This document shows positions 17,201 through 29,284 of a stretch of 64,000 nucleotides of DNA, piece after piece. The translations under genes were made by a program, and so were the position numbers. Source of the stretch: an uncultured Candidatus Saccharibacteria bacterium (GTDB lineage: Bacteria; Patescibacteriota; Saccharimonadia; Saccharimonadales; Saccharimonadaceae); assembly GCA_937935245.1 (NCBI GenBank), contig CALGXX010000018.1, positions 1-64,000 on the forward strand, in the 5' to 3' direction. The notes under the pieces are model-generated. The model was not told the DNA's origin. It did not search any database and worked only from the letters and a program-made list of their open reading frames with translations. Each line of letters starts with the position of its first letter. The stretch's first letter is position 1.

Positions 17201-17639
17201 GCAGCCGCTTGGTGGTAAAGCGCAAAACGGTGGTCAGCGCTTCGGTGAAATGGAGGTTTGGGCACTGGAAGCTTACGGTGCTGCTGCAACCTTGCAGGAA
17301 ATGCTAACCATTAAGTCCGACGATGTTTATGGCCGTGCTAAGGCGTACGAGTCAATCATTAAGGATGAGCCGATTGTTGGTCCAAAACTTCCAGAGTCCT
17401 TCAATGTGTTGGTTAAGGAGCTTCAAGGTTTGGGTCTTCGGGTTGACTTGGTTGACGACGAAGCAACAGTTGATGCTGAGCACGTTATTGCTTCAAGTGG
17501 TCCAGAAGACAAAACCGTTGCCGCTGACAATGAGGAAGAAGAAACATACTTGGACGAATCAGATGACATCGGTGAAATTGACGATGGCATGAGCGTGCAA
17601 GATATTGATGAAGTAGAAGAAATAAAGGAGGACGCGTAA
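14298..17639 (+). CDS. rpoB: RNA polymerase subunit beta
   Basis: 1113 residues from GTG 14298; the upstream in-frame GTG 14286 overlaps the GGAG ribosome site and is rejected. Conserved stretches include SSQLSQLLDEVNPLSELSHK and HKRRLSSTGPGGL (rifampicin pocket, with the Asp, His and Ser positions of the sensitive type), RDAHPTHYGRICSVETPEG, GRFGNKGVVAKVLPVEDMPF and PLGGKAQNGGQRFGEMEVW. The length is close to the compact Gram-positive type without the large E. coli insertions. The C-terminus adds an acidic tail (EEEETYLDESDDIGEIDDG). rpoC follows after one base with AAGGAGGACG in the rpoB end as ribosome site. Confidence 0.97.
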   Translation: MAKKPTTSSERVYFTSGDNALPLPNLIAHQKDSWRWFVEKGLSEIFSEINPIDDYTGQKLSLKFGKYYFGEPKNTDQFAKENNLTFEAPLHATVELTNKTTGVVEEQEIYLGEYPWMTERGTFIINGTERVVVSQLIRSAGVFFTAETIAGRNYYGAKIIPGRGAWMEFETASNGAIYVKIDRRRKMPATTLLRALGYPKTSEIKELFADIDTGDVKYIDETLDKDTSRGANEALIEVYRRLRPGDLATVDNARQMIERMFFDFKRFDYSRVGRYKLNQRLGLDVANTAENRTLQMSDLVAILREVIRLNNTQEPADDIDALSNRRVRLVGELIARQFRVGMLRMQRNAMDRMSVADLESVSPSQLINARPIVAAVREFFTSSQLSQLLDEVNPLSELSHKRRLSSTGPGGLTRERAGFEVRDAHPTHYGRICSVETPEGANIGLVLNLATYARVNEYGFIETPYLRVKDGKVTDELVYLDASQEIGEVIADAGEALNEDGTFRDERVNARSNMQPSQVDASQVTFMDAAHRQILGSTAALVPFIEKTRVDRALTGSNMQRQAVPLLCPESATVGTGIEKAVAENSGHLIQASGDGEVVRADADEVHVKYADGVKIYTLKHFVKNNDDRCYNQKVRVERGDKVKKGDILIEGASIAGGEIALGKNLLVAFMPWGGYNMEDAIIMSRRLVEDDRLTSINIKDYTVEVRETKLGPEIVTRDIPNVSEESLRHLDENGIVQIGSEVKAGDVLVGKITPKGEQELSSEERLLRAIFGEKAKDVRDTSQRMNNAGGGKVVGVKIFSRENGHELKAGVLMQIQIFVAQLRKIGVGDKMAGRFGNKGVVAKVLPVEDMPFLEDGTPVDVVLNPLGVPSRMNLGQIFETHLGMAARALGYRVATPSFNGVPSEKISDELEKAGLARDGKSQLFDGRTGEPFEERTTVGVMHMIKLHHMVSDKIHARSTGPYTMVTQQPLGGKAQNGGQRFGEMEVWALEAYGAAATLQEMLTIKSDDVYGRAKAYESIIKDEPIVGPKLPESFNVLVKELQGLGLRVDLVDDEATVDAEHVIASSGPEDKTVAADNEEEETYLDESDDIGEIDDGMSVQDIDEVEEIKEDA

Positions 17640-17640
17640 G

Positions 17641-21474
<3,834 letters not shown>

Positions 21475-21500
21475 TAGGTAGGTCTGACCACAATAATTCG

Positions 21501-21536
21501 CAACACCCGCACCTTGACTATAAGGTCGGGTGTTTT
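21501..21536 (+). terminator. rpoBC terminator
   Basis: AACACCCG (21502) pairs with CGGGTGTT, with an inner ACCTT...AAGGT extension, followed by TTTTG. It lies 27 bases after the rpoC stop. Confidence 0.85.
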
Positions 21537-21614
21537 GCGTATGATGATTATTTTATTTGGTAGCTCATAAAGCACTGTATGTAGATTCGAAGTCTTTGTT
21601 TCGGATGATATGTA

Positions 21615-21674
21615 TTGACTTTTTAGCTCAAGTGTGATATAAATTGTATTAGCTTTTACACAACCGTGTAAAAG
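21615..21674 (+). promoter_or_regulatory. Promoter with 5'-terminal hairpin for the orphan at 21702
   Basis: TTGACT (21615-21620), 17 bp, TATAAA (21638-21643), start near 21650, then TTAGCTTTTAC. The first transcribed bases form a perfect hairpin CTTTTACAC-AACC-GTGTAAAAG (21653-21674). Spacing, TGTG just before the -10 box and AGCT at the start match the promoters at 4857, 31846 and 6801. Confidence 0.75.
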
Positions 21675-21701
21675 AGTACTTCACAGCAAGAGAGATGGTG
21701 A

Positions 21702-22013
21702 ATGTCGATGACACTCCAGGAAGAGGTAAAGATCAGAGGAGATGTGGACGATGAGAAAGGGGGATCGAGCGGTCTCTTTTTAAATCCCATTGCTATGCAA
21801 TGGTTCTTTCTGTTTGCGCTCATCATATGGGCAGTGGGAAATGTCCTGCTATATGAGGGTCAGACTAGTGCTTACAAAGACAAACAGACGGATGCGACAT
21901 TATCCGATGTCGTCTCTAGCTTTGGTCTGGAACCAGGCAGAGAATATCCCATTACTATGGGTGGTGCGTCGGGTACATCCATTTTAGTTGCCTTCGAGGG
22001 CGACAATGGATAG
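21702..22013 (+). CDS. Orphan membrane protein, N-terminal part up to in-frame TAG
   Basis: 103 residues: a short hydrophilic N-terminus, one membrane helix (AMQWFFLFALIIWAVGNVLLY, shown here one over its core 31-51 region), then an outside or periplasm-equivalent domain start (SDVVSSFGLEPGREYPITMG). It ends at TAG 22011-22013, but the same frame continues for 109 sense codons to 22343. The whole frame would give 213 residues. The promoter and 5' hairpin belong to the orphan-gene family. Function unknown. Confidence 0.6.
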   Translation: MSMTLQEEVKIRGDVDDEKGGSSGLFLNPIAMQWFFLFALIIWAVGNVLLYEGQTSAYKDKQTDATLSDVVSSFGLEPGREYPITMGGASGTSILVAFEGDNG

Positions 22014-22343
22014 TATGTATTAGAGATCCCGGTCTCTAGAGTCACCTTTGACATCCGTCAGGATGTCAAAGAGGCGTCTATGTCTGTAGACGTCCCTAAG
22101 ACACCAGAACCTAGGAGTGTAGCTTACTGGCAACACTCTTACGCCTGTAACAATACCTGGTCTTATGGCTGGGTACGAGTGGACTGTACACCTCTACCTT
22201 CTCACCTCATCGTCTCAGATGAGGTGAGAAGTCAAGGACTTGCCTCAGTAATGGATGGCGCCTTTAATAAGGGGTCAGCCGGGGTAAAGGTGACACTTCC
22301 GCCAAGTATGTATAATAACATTCTTGGCGTTAAGGCTGAGTAG
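22014..22343 (+). pseudogene. Downstream half of the interrupted orphan, same frame
   Basis: After the TAG the frame reads YVLEIPVSRVTFDIRQDV and on without another stop to TAG 22341-22343, giving a coherent beta-rich domain with Cys, Trp and Tyr residues (ACNNTWSYGWVRVDC). It can be a nonsense-mutated half gene, a readthrough extension, or a separate gene starting at ATG 22080 (AAAGAGGCG is a plausible ribosome site six bases before it, 87 residues). The absence of further decay over 109 codons argues for a recent or functional interruption. Confidence 0.5.
22021..22070 (+). promoter_or_regulatory. Two hairpins directly after the in-frame TAG
   Basis: Seven bases after TAG comes TAGAGA-TCCCGG-TCTCTA (22021-22038), then a perfect ten-bp stem TTTGACATCC-GTCA-GGATGTCAAA (22047-22070). 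Both lie within the continuing frame. The spacing resembles structures that stimulate stop-codon readthrough; chance or a role in mRNA processing is possible. Confidence 0.45.
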
Positions 22344-22392
22344 CTCTGGTGGCACTGTGGAGTAACACTCCACTCTTGTCGCGTGTCGAGTA

Positions 22393-22420
22393 AAAACTCC
22401 ACGGACGGGGGTGGAGTTTT
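22393..22420 (+). terminator. Terminator of the orphan gene
   Basis: AAAACTCCAC (22393-22402), eight-base loop, GTGGAGTTTT (22411-22420). A second GTGGAGT...ACTCCAC hairpin lies just upstream (22357-22373) with the same stem sequence, so the two could exchange partners. Confidence 0.8.
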
Positions 22421-22482
22421 CACTTTAAATTGATTTTTTATAGGGAAAAAATTATATAATATAAACAATTAAAGGAGGTTTT

Positions 22483-22794
22483 ATGCCAGTATACAACAAA
22501 CTTGTCCGTGATAAAATTTTGGAAATCATTAAGGCCAACAGGCAAAAGCCAACTCACAAAATACTTACAGCAGACGAATATGCCGTGGAGCTTACAAAAA
22601 AGCTAGTCGAAGAAGTTGAGGAATATAAAAAAGATAAAAATACTGATGAGCTTGCCGATATAATGGAAGTGGTCTATGCTCTTGCAAGCCTGCATAGTTG
22701 TACCGCAGAAGAATTAGAAAAAATTCGCGCAGAAAAAGCAGAAAAACGCGGCGGCTTTGAAAAGAAAATATTCCTAGTGGAGGTTATGGATTAG
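22483..22794 (+). CDS. MazG/HisE-like NTP pyrophosphohydrolase
   Basis: 103 residues. YNKLVRDKILEIIKAN at the N-terminus and the acidic helix pair KLVEEVEEYKKDKN plus ELADIMEVVYALA (EExxE...D pattern binding Mg) are typical of the all-alpha NTP pyrophosphatase superfamily, of the YNKLVRDKI subfamily common in bacteria and phages. It probably hydrolyses a non-canonical or excess (d)NTP. An AAAGGAGG ribosome site and TATAAT upstream show an independent unit. Several other nucleotide-cleaning genes occur in this window. Confidence 0.8.
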   Translation: MPVYNKLVRDKILEIIKANRQKPTHKILTADEYAVELTKKLVEEVEEYKKDKNTDELADIMEVVYALASLHSCTAEELEKIRAEKAEKRGGFEKKIFLVEVMD

Positions 22795-22884
22795 AGTGAG
22801 TGTGCGTGATAAGTTATGTCTATTCTGTGCAAGGAATTCATCTCTGACAATGAGCACTCTGTTTTTTGTATAAATAAGTTGCGA

Positions 22885-22913
22885 TTTTACTTTTACGCAA
22901 TCTGTGCTAAAAT
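22885..22913 (+). promoter_or_regulatory. rpsL-rpsG promoter
   Basis: TTTTAC (22885-22890), 17 bp, TAAAAT (22908-22913), with TGTGC immediately before the -10 box as in other strong promoters here. The leader of about 145 nt before rpsL is structured but no known r-protein leader is recognised. Confidence 0.55.
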
Positions 22914-23066
22914 AGACATAGAGTTTCCTCTTTTCGGAGTGCGCGGTGGTTTGAATGTGTACAGACTGCAATCTCGGCGGAAAAGGTATAGACACGGAGA
23001 GGAGTTGCTGAATCCAAACCGTAAGGCGAATTGCCATAATTAGTTAATCAACCAAGGAGAAATTGG

Positions 23067-23480
23067 ATGCCAACAATCAACCAATTGGTGCGCAAACCGC
23101 GCCAAACGGCTAAGAAAAAGTCCAAGTCGCCAGCACTAGGTCGTATTCATAACGCCCTAAAAACGCGTTATTATGACCAGAATGCACCTCTTAAGCGTGG
23201 TGTTTGTGTGCGTGTGACGACTAAGACGCCAAAGAAACCAAACTCAGCTTTGCGTAAAGTTGCTCGTGTTAAATTGAACAACGGCTATGAAGTTTGGGCG
23301 TACATCGGTGGTGAAGGTCACAACTTGCAGGAGCACGCTGTGGTCTTGATCCGCGGTGGTCGTGTGCCTGACCTTCCAGGTGTGCGTTATCACATCGTAC
23401 GTGGCGCACTTGACCTTCAGGGTGTTAATAATCGCAAGAAGGGCCGCTCTAAGTACGGTACAAAGAAAGGGGATAAATAA
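23067..23480 (+). CDS. rpsL: Ribosomal protein S12
   Basis: 137 residues, with a slightly longer N-terminus than E. coli. [11 protein letters not shown] (residues 54-64) with the streptomycin-relevant Lys is intact. The second determinant, E. coli GGRVKDLPG (Lys 87/88), reads GGRVPDLPG here with Pro101, a change at a nearly invariant Lys. S12 lies at the decoding centre of the 30S subunit. CAAGGAGAAA provides the ribosome site; rpsG follows after two bases. fusA and tuf are not next in line but at 27131 and 36291. Confidence 0.97.
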   Translation: MPTINQLVRKPRQTAKKKSKSPALGRIHNALKTRYYDQNAPLKRGVCVRVTTKTPKKPNSALRKVARVKLNNGYEVWAYIGGEGHNLQEHAVVLIRGGRVPDLPGVRYHIVRGALDLQGVNNRKKGRSKYGTKKGDK

Positions 23481-23482
23481 TC

Positions 23483-23962
23483 ATGCCTCGTAAAGTTACC
23501 AAGAAATTGCAGCGTGAACTTAAGCCTGATCGCCGATATCAAAGCGTACTAGTTCAGCGTTTGATCAACAAGTCAATGCTAGACGGTAAGAAATTGGCGG
23601 CTGAGCGCGCTGTTTACACAGCCCTAGAAACTGCTGCTAAGAAATTGGATTCTGAAGATCCATTGGCAGTGTTTGAAAAAGCATTGAAGAACGTTAGCCC
23701 AAGCTTCGAGGTTAAATCTCGTCGCGTTGGTGGTGCTAACTATCAGATTCCATTCCCAGTTCAGGGACATCGACAATTGCACTATGCGTTTAGCTGGTTA
23801 GTCCAAGCAGCCCGCGCTCGTAGTGGAATGCCATATTCACAGCGTTTGGCGTTGGAAATTGTTGACGCTTACAATGAAGCTGGTGCTGCCTTCAAGAAGA
23901 AGGAAGACACCCACAAGATGGCTGAAGCTAACCGCGCCTTTGCGCACTTTGCTCGCGGCTAA
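23483..23962 (+). CDS. rpsG: Ribosomal protein S7
   Basis: 159 residues, normal. MPRKVTKKLQRELKPDRRYQ starts the protein and the 16S-binding helices contain VKSRRVGGANYQIPFPV. S7 nucleates assembly of the 30S head and contacts the E site. It is read from the rpsL promoter and is followed by a terminator, so the str operon here is only rpsL-rpsG. Confidence 0.97.
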   Translation: MPRKVTKKLQRELKPDRRYQSVLVQRLINKSMLDGKKLAAERAVYTALETAAKKLDSEDPLAVFEKALKNVSPSFEVKSRRVGGANYQIPFPVQGHRQLHYAFSWLVQAARARSGMPYSQRLALEIVDAYNEAGAAFKKKEDTHKMAEANRAFAHFARG

Positions 23963-23985
23963 TTATTGCTTGAAAGCAAAATCAG

Positions 23986-24012
23986 AAAATCGCTCTAAAC
24001 GGGGCGATTTTT
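23986..24012 (+). terminator. rpsL-rpsG terminator
   Basis: AAAATCGCTC, five-base loop, GGGGCGATTTTTT. TATAAT for yajQ follows within ten bases. Confidence 0.85.
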
Positions 24013-24041
24013 TGGTATAATAGAAAAAATTAGGAGGGAAG

Positions 24042-24536
24042 ATGGCGAGTTTTTCGTTTGATATTGTGTCAGAAATTGACAAGGCTGAGATGAATAATGT
24101 TTTCATGCAGGCTGAAAAAGAAATCCAAGGGCGTTATGATTTTAAGGGGACGAGCGCGGCAATTGATTGGCTGGATGATAAAAAAGGTCTGAAAATTACC
24201 GGCGACAATGATTGGCAAGTTGACGCTGTTCTGGATATCGTGCGCAAGAAATTGGCGGGGCGTGGTCAATCAAGCAAAGTTCTGGATTTATCAAAAGAGA
24301 AAGTTGTTTCGAACCTGAAGACGACTTGGGAGATTCCGTTCAAGCAAGGTCTTGATCAGCCGACGGCGAAGCAAATTGCCGCTGATATTCGTGCTAATGC
24401 GCCGAAAGCTAAGCCGCAAATTCAGGGCGACCTCGTTCGTGTTACTTCTGCGTCGAAGGACGAACTGCAGAAAGTTATTAGTTTATTGCGGGAAAGTGAT
24501 TATGACACGCCTTTGCAATTTGTAAATTATCGTTAG
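24042..24536 (+). CDS. yajQ: YajQ family nucleotide-binding protein
   Basis: 164 residues, normal for DUF520/YajQ. It begins with the family signature SFDIVSEIDKAEMNNVFMQA and carries RYDFKGTSAAIDW. The fold has two RRM-like domains; some homologues bind cyclic di-GMP or nucleic acid. A TATAAT box and AGGAGGGAAG ribosome site lie just before the ATG. The role here is unknown, and no partner is evident in the neighbourhood. Confidence 0.92.
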   Translation: MASFSFDIVSEIDKAEMNNVFMQAEKEIQGRYDFKGTSAAIDWLDDKKGLKITGDNDWQVDAVLDIVRKKLAGRGQSSKVLDLSKEKVVSNLKTTWEIPFKQGLDQPTAKQIAADIRANAPKAKPQIQGDLVRVTSASKDELQKVISLLRESDYDTPLQFVNYR

Positions 24537-24548
24537 GATTGGAGCAGT

Positions 24549-27026
24549 ATGAATCAGAAGTCAATGAAGAAATTAAAAATTGCAGCCATCGTTCTGGGTG
24601 TGGTTTTCTTGATCTCCGTTATAGTTGGGCTGATTGTCGTTAATAATAACCGCTCTTCCGGAGTTAGTAAAACCGCAAAAAAGAAGATCCAGAAGATTTT
24701 TGCCGAAGAAGATGCTAAGAATTTGCAAAAAGTCGTTTCTAAATATGGCTATTCAATTCGGTACGACAAGAGTGTTTTTACTGGCGAAGGTCACGTCTTA
24801 AATAAAGACTCTAATGAGAAACAGTATAGCGCCACTACATATGCTGACGATGAATTGAAAGAGAGTCGCGCTTATGCGATTTTGCGACTGCATTTCAGAA
24901 AAGGTTCAGAAAAGCCGAATGAGGAAGAAGAGAAGTTCTCGTTTAGGAAGATTATGCCAGACTTCTCAATCATAACTTCGCGCAAAAAAGCTTATTTTGA
25001 TCGATCAACGATGCCCGAGGAATACAAGGACACGAAGAAATATTCAGATTTGGATTTAATGCTTCAGGGCGATATCAACAAGCAGAAAAAGAATAACCCA
25101 AACTTAAAATATCACACCAGCGACGCGACGATTTCTGGACGCAAGTTTAAGAAAATGGTCGTCGATTACGGAAGCACTATTGACGGCAAGTGGCAGAAAA
25201 CTGGTGAAAAAATAACTTACTTGACAATTCAGAATGGTAGGCCGTACTGGATGACGATTTTTGCATTGAGCAAGAATTCGTACACGCAGCCGTATATTGA
25301 CCAGCTGGAGGCGCTGGTTCCTAAGGTTACTTTCCAGAATCCAGACAGTAGCTATTTGGTCAGGGCTGATGGCAATAATGAGGCGCAAGTGGCTTCCGCT
25401 ACGATAGCTAAGACCGAAACTAAGGCGGAAAATTTCTCAGAAGATAAAGACACTACGAACACCCTGGAAGAACTAGACGAAGATTCCGTTATCAAAGTGG
25501 TGGCAAGGAATCAAATTGCTACGGTCCGCGTGGGAACATATCGTTGTGCTGATATGATTTATACGGCGCAAAACGGCGCGAGTATGCAGCTGAATGGCTT
25601 ATGTACGGGTGGAATTGGTAGTGGATCGATTGTTTCTGACGACGGCTACATCGCTACAAATGGACATGTGACTGAGGTTTCAAACCAAAGTATGATCATG
25701 GGCCTCAACACTCAAGAGAACATGAATAAATATATAAAGTTTGTGGTAGATGCGGGCTATGTGACTCGAGAGACACTTCGGGATTTGGCAAATAAGGCTA
25801 ATGGTGGCGATCAGAGTGCGCAAGCGGCAATTCTCGGTCTTATCAATCAGGTTCCTGCCGATAATATACGCTCGCAAAACGATCGATACGATTACGTTAT
25901 CCAGACCTCAAGCGAACCTATTGCGCGCGAAGATGACGGTTCGGGCAATTTTAAGTGGAAAAAGACGAAGACTAATATTCCAGCTAAGAAAATTGACGCG
26001 GAAGTTGATTTGAAGGGTCGCGGGATGGATCTGAATAGCGACAAAAGTGACGTGGCGATTCTGAAGGTCGAAGGGCGATTTCCAGCGGTGGAATTGGGTG
26101 ATAGTTCTAGGATTTCTAGAGGTGATCGAGTGACGGCGATTGGTTATCCAGCGATTGTCGACGACGGCGTAAATACGAAGAAGAGTAAGACTGTGCCGAC
26201 CGTTACTCAAGGTGATGTTTCTGGTTCGGCTAGTGATGCGGGTGGTCATAAGTTGTTTTCAATGAGCGCGCAAATTGCGGCGGGGAACAGCGGTGGTCCA
26301 GCGTTCGATGATGATGGTAAGCAGATTGGACTGAATACTTACGGCGGCTCGTCCTGTGCGAATAGGAGTGAGCACAATAATTCTTGCTTTGGAGAGGGAA
26401 TATTCCGTGATATCGCCGATCTGAAAACTATGGCGAAGAAAAATAATGTTGCGTTATCGGCGAACGGCGAATTGACTAAGCTATGGAAAGATGGCTTGGA
26501 GAGTTTTTCTCAAGGTAAATATTCTCAGGCAAAAGCTAAATTTGAGCAATTGGATAAAAAATACCCCGACAATTATTTGGTGGCGAAGATGATCGAAGTT
26601 TCATCCAATACTCCAGATGACTCTACGGAAAGCGAGTCGTCTAGCGCAGAAGCTGGAGCGAGCGAATCAGAAAATAACACTACAGTTATAATCGTGGTTG
26701 TGGTGATTCTCTCAACGGGGGCATTATTCTTAACGGTGTCAATTATCGCAATCGCCGTTTCTGTCAGTAATCGTCGTAAGATGAATGCCTATCCACATCC
26801 TGTCGCTGGGCAATTCCCGCAACAACCTCAGTATCTGCAACAGCTGTATCAGCAGTCAGTTTCGCCGCAACAACAATACCCGCAACAAAACTACTATCCG
26901 CAGCAGCCTGGTCAATATCCACCAACATATGCGCAGCCGCCTATACAGCAGCCTCCAGCTAACTATCCGCCTGCGGCGCCAGCTCAGAACGACAACGAGT
27001 CTAAAAATCCTCCGGCTCAGAGCTAG
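24549..27026 (+). CDS. Membrane-anchored HtrA-like serine protease with Pro/Gln tail
   Basis: 825 residues. A membrane helix lies at about 10-27 (IAAIVLGVVFLISVIVGLIV), followed by an unrecognised extracytoplasmic region. The trypsin-like core is at about 310-640: GYIATNGH (His), KSDVAILKV (Asp), AAGNSGGPAFDDDG (Ser). Cys pairs (RCADMIY/GLCTGG and SSCANR/NSCFGEG) may form disulfides. A short TPR-like helix pair follows, then a second helix (IIVVVVILSTGALFLTV) and a cytoplasmic Pro/Gln/Tyr-rich tail. No PDZ domain is recognised, unlike DegP. It probably acts in envelope quality control. It is 12 bases behind yajQ. Confidence 0.8.
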   Translation: MNQKSMKKLKIAAIVLGVVFLISVIVGLIVVNNNRSSGVSKTAKKKIQKIFAEEDAKNLQKVVSKYGYSIRYDKSVFTGEGHVLNKDSNEKQYSATTYADDELKESRAYAILRLHFRKGSEKPNEEEEKFSFRKIMPDFSIITSRKKAYFDRSTMPEEYKDTKKYSDLDLMLQGDINKQKKNNPNLKYHTSDATISGRKFKKMVVDYGSTIDGKWQKTGEKITYLTIQNGRPYWMTIFALSKNSYTQPYIDQLEALVPKVTFQNPDSSYLVRADGNNEAQVASATIAKTETKAENFSEDKDTTNTLEELDEDSVIKVVARNQIATVRVGTYRCADMIYTAQNGASMQLNGLCTGGIGSGSIVSDDGYIATNGHVTEVSNQSMIMGLNTQENMNKYIKFVVDAGYVTRETLRDLANKANGGDQSAQAAILGLINQVPADNIRSQNDRYDYVIQTSSEPIAREDDGSGNFKWKKTKTNIPAKKIDAEVDLKGRGMDLNSDKSDVAILKVEGRFPAVELGDSSRISRGDRVTAIGYPAIVDDGVNTKKSKTVPTVTQGDVSGSASDAGGHKLFSMSAQIAAGNSGGPAFDDDGKQIGLNTYGGSSCANRSEHNNSCFGEGIFRDIADLKTMAKKNNVALSANGELTKLWKDGLESFSQGKYSQAKAKFEQLDKKYPDNYLVAKMIEVSSNTPDDSTESESSSAEAGASESENNTTVIIVVVVILSTGALFLTVSIIAIAVSVSNRRKMNAYPHPVAGQFPQQPQYLQQLYQQSVSPQQQYPQQNYYPQQPGQYPPTYAQPPIQQPPANYPPAAPAQNDNESKNPPAQS

Positions 27027-27130
27027 TCAAAAACATAGATAACTGATATAATAAAACGCAAGAGTAGTTTTTTGGTGCCAAAAAATTGACCAAAAATCTC
27101 GGCAAATTAACGTAATATAAAGGAAAATTT

Positions 27131-29221
27131 ATGGCAGAGACGCATGTTCCGCTAAAGAATTTTAGAAATATTGGTATTATTGCCCATATTGACGCCGGTA
27201 AAACGACGACAACTGAGGGTATTTTGTACCGCACTGGCTTGACACATAAGATCGGTGTGGTTCGTGGTGAAGGTGACGGTGCTACCACCGACTGGATGGC
27301 ACAGGAGAAAGAGCGTGGTATTACTATTACGTCAGCTGCTGTGACTTGTTTCTGGAAAGATCACAAGATTAACATCATCGACACCCCAGGACACATTGAC
27401 TTTACCGCTGAGGTTGAGCGTAGTTTGCGCGTGCTTGACGGTGCAGTTACGGTTTTTGACGGTAAGATGGGTGTTGAGGCTCAGTCTGAAACTGTTTGGC
27501 GCCAGGCTAATAAGTACGGCGTGCCTCGTATTTGTTTCGTTAACAAGATCAACCAGACTGGTGGTGACTTTTACAAGTCTCTAGAGTCAATTCACAACCG
27601 CTTGAGTAAGCAGGCTTTCCCAGTTCACTTGCCAATTGGTTTTGAAAAGACTATCCACGGTGTTGTCGACTTGATTGACATGAAGGCATATACATATGAC
27701 GACTACACGGATCACGAGCTTAAGGTTGGCGAAATTCCAGCTGACATGCTTGAAAAAGCTAAGAACGCACGTTCTCTGTTGGTTGAAAACGCCGTTGAGG
27801 CTGATGACGAACTTACTATGAAGTTCTTGGAGCAGGGTGAAGAAGCTATTACCGTTGACGAGCTAAAAATGGCTCTACGCAAGCGCGTTTTGGCTGGTGA
27901 CTTTTACCTAGTTACTGGTGGTGATGGTCGCGGTGTGATCGTTGAGAAGTTGCTTGACTTGATGGTTGATTTCTTGCCAAGTCCACTAGACGTTGATGAA
28001 ATTTGGGGTAAGAATCCAAAGACTGGTGATGAAGTTAGCCGCAAGCCATCAGACAAGGAGCCTTTGTCAGCTTTGGCGTTTAAGATTGCTGCCGACCCAT
28101 TTGTTGGTAAGTTGATCTTCGTTCGTGTCTATTCTGGTGTTCTGAGCTCAGGAAGCTACGTGCTCAACACGACAACTGGCGAGAAAGAGCGAATCGGACG
28201 AATTGTTCGTATGTTTGCTGACAAGCGTGAAGAAATTAGCAAGGTTGAAGCCGGCGACATCGCCGCTGTGGTTGGTCTGAAGTCTACCGCAACTGGTAAC
28301 ACGTTGTCTGACGTGGCGCATCCAATTGCTCTTGAGTCAATTGAATTCCCAGAGCCACCAGTATCGATTGCGGTTGAGCCAAAGTCAAAGGCTGACCAGG
28401 AAAAAATGGCGTTGGCATTACAGCGCTTGGCCGAGGAAGATCCAACTTTCCGAATTCATACAGACGAAGAAACAGGTCAGACAATTATGTCAGGAATGGG
28501 CGAATTGCACCTGGATATTCTTATTGACCGTATGAAGCGCGAATTTAAGGTTGAAGCTAATATTGGTGAACCTCAGGTTGCCTTCCGCGAAAGTATCAAG
28601 GGTCGTTCTGAAGTTCAAGGTAAGCACGCTAAGCAGTCTGGTGGTCGCGGTCAATATGGTGACGTTTGGGTCCGCTTTGAGCCAAATGAGACTGGTAAAG
28701 GCTTTGAATTCGTTGATGAAATTAAGGGTGGTGTGGTTCCTCAGGAATATCGCCCAGCTGTAATGAAGGGTATTCGCGAAACATTGGAAGGCGGTGTTAT
28801 TGCTGGCTATCCAGTTGTTGACGTTAAGGCTACACTTTACGATGGTTCGTACCACGATGTCGACTCCTCAGAATTGGCATTCTCATTGGCAGGTTCGATA
28901 GCTGCTCGTGAAGGTATTAAGCAAGCTAACCCAATCTTGCTTGAGCCAGTCATGAAGGTTGAAGTTACTACACCAGAGGACTTCATGGGTGATATCATCG
29001 GCGACCTTAACTCACGTCGCGGACGCATCGACGCCATGGAAGACTTGATGGGTGGCGCTAAGTTGATTAAGGCATTTGTGCCATTAGCAAATATGTTCGG
29101 CTACACATCGGACATTCGCTCAATGTCTCAGGGTCGCGCCGCTTCAACGATGGAATTGGCTCAATACGAGGAAGTTCCACCAAACGTTGCGCAAGAGATT
29201 ATCGAAAAGCGTAATAAATAA
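27131..29221 (+). CDS. fusA: Elongation factor G
   Basis: 696 residues, normal length. G1 [13 protein letters not shown] (residues 18-30), switch [22 protein letters not shown], and NKIN as a slightly changed G4 (usually NKMD) are visible; the C-terminal domains IV and V end [19 protein letters not shown]. It drives translocation on the ribosome. It has its own unit with AAAGGAAAATTT as ribosome site and a terminator behind, away from rpsL-rpsG. The Asn in place of Asp in G4 is worth noting. Confidence 0.96.
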   Translation: MAETHVPLKNFRNIGIIAHIDAGKTTTTEGILYRTGLTHKIGVVRGEGDGATTDWMAQEKERGITITSAAVTCFWKDHKINIIDTPGHIDFTAEVERSLRVLDGAVTVFDGKMGVEAQSETVWRQANKYGVPRICFVNKINQTGGDFYKSLESIHNRLSKQAFPVHLPIGFEKTIHGVVDLIDMKAYTYDDYTDHELKVGEIPADMLEKAKNARSLLVENAVEADDELTMKFLEQGEEAITVDELKMALRKRVLAGDFYLVTGGDGRGVIVEKLLDLMVDFLPSPLDVDEIWGKNPKTGDEVSRKPSDKEPLSALAFKIAADPFVGKLIFVRVYSGVLSSGSYVLNTTTGEKERIGRIVRMFADKREEISKVEAGDIAAVVGLKSTATGNTLSDVAHPIALESIEFPEPPVSIAVEPKSKADQEKMALALQRLAEEDPTFRIHTDEETGQTIMSGMGELHLDILIDRMKREFKVEANIGEPQVAFRESIKGRSEVQGKHAKQSGGRGQYGDVWVRFEPNETGKGFEFVDEIKGGVVPQEYRPAVMKGIRETLEGGVIAGYPVVDVKATLYDGSYHDVDSSELAFSLAGSIAAREGIKQANPILLEPVMKVEVTTPEDFMGDIIGDLNSRRGRIDAMEDLMGGAKLIKAFVPLANMFGYTSDIRSMSQGRAASTMELAQYEEVPPNVAQEIIEKRNK

Positions 29222-29233
29222 TCTCTACCTCAT

Positions 29234-29265
29234 AAAAAATCCTCGGAGCGAATCCGGGGATTTTT
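29234..29265 (+). terminator. fusA terminator
   Basis: AAATCCTCGG, seven-base loop, CCGGGGATTTTTG. Confidence 0.85.
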
Positions 29266-29284
29266 GTTTGGCTAAATTTCAGGT

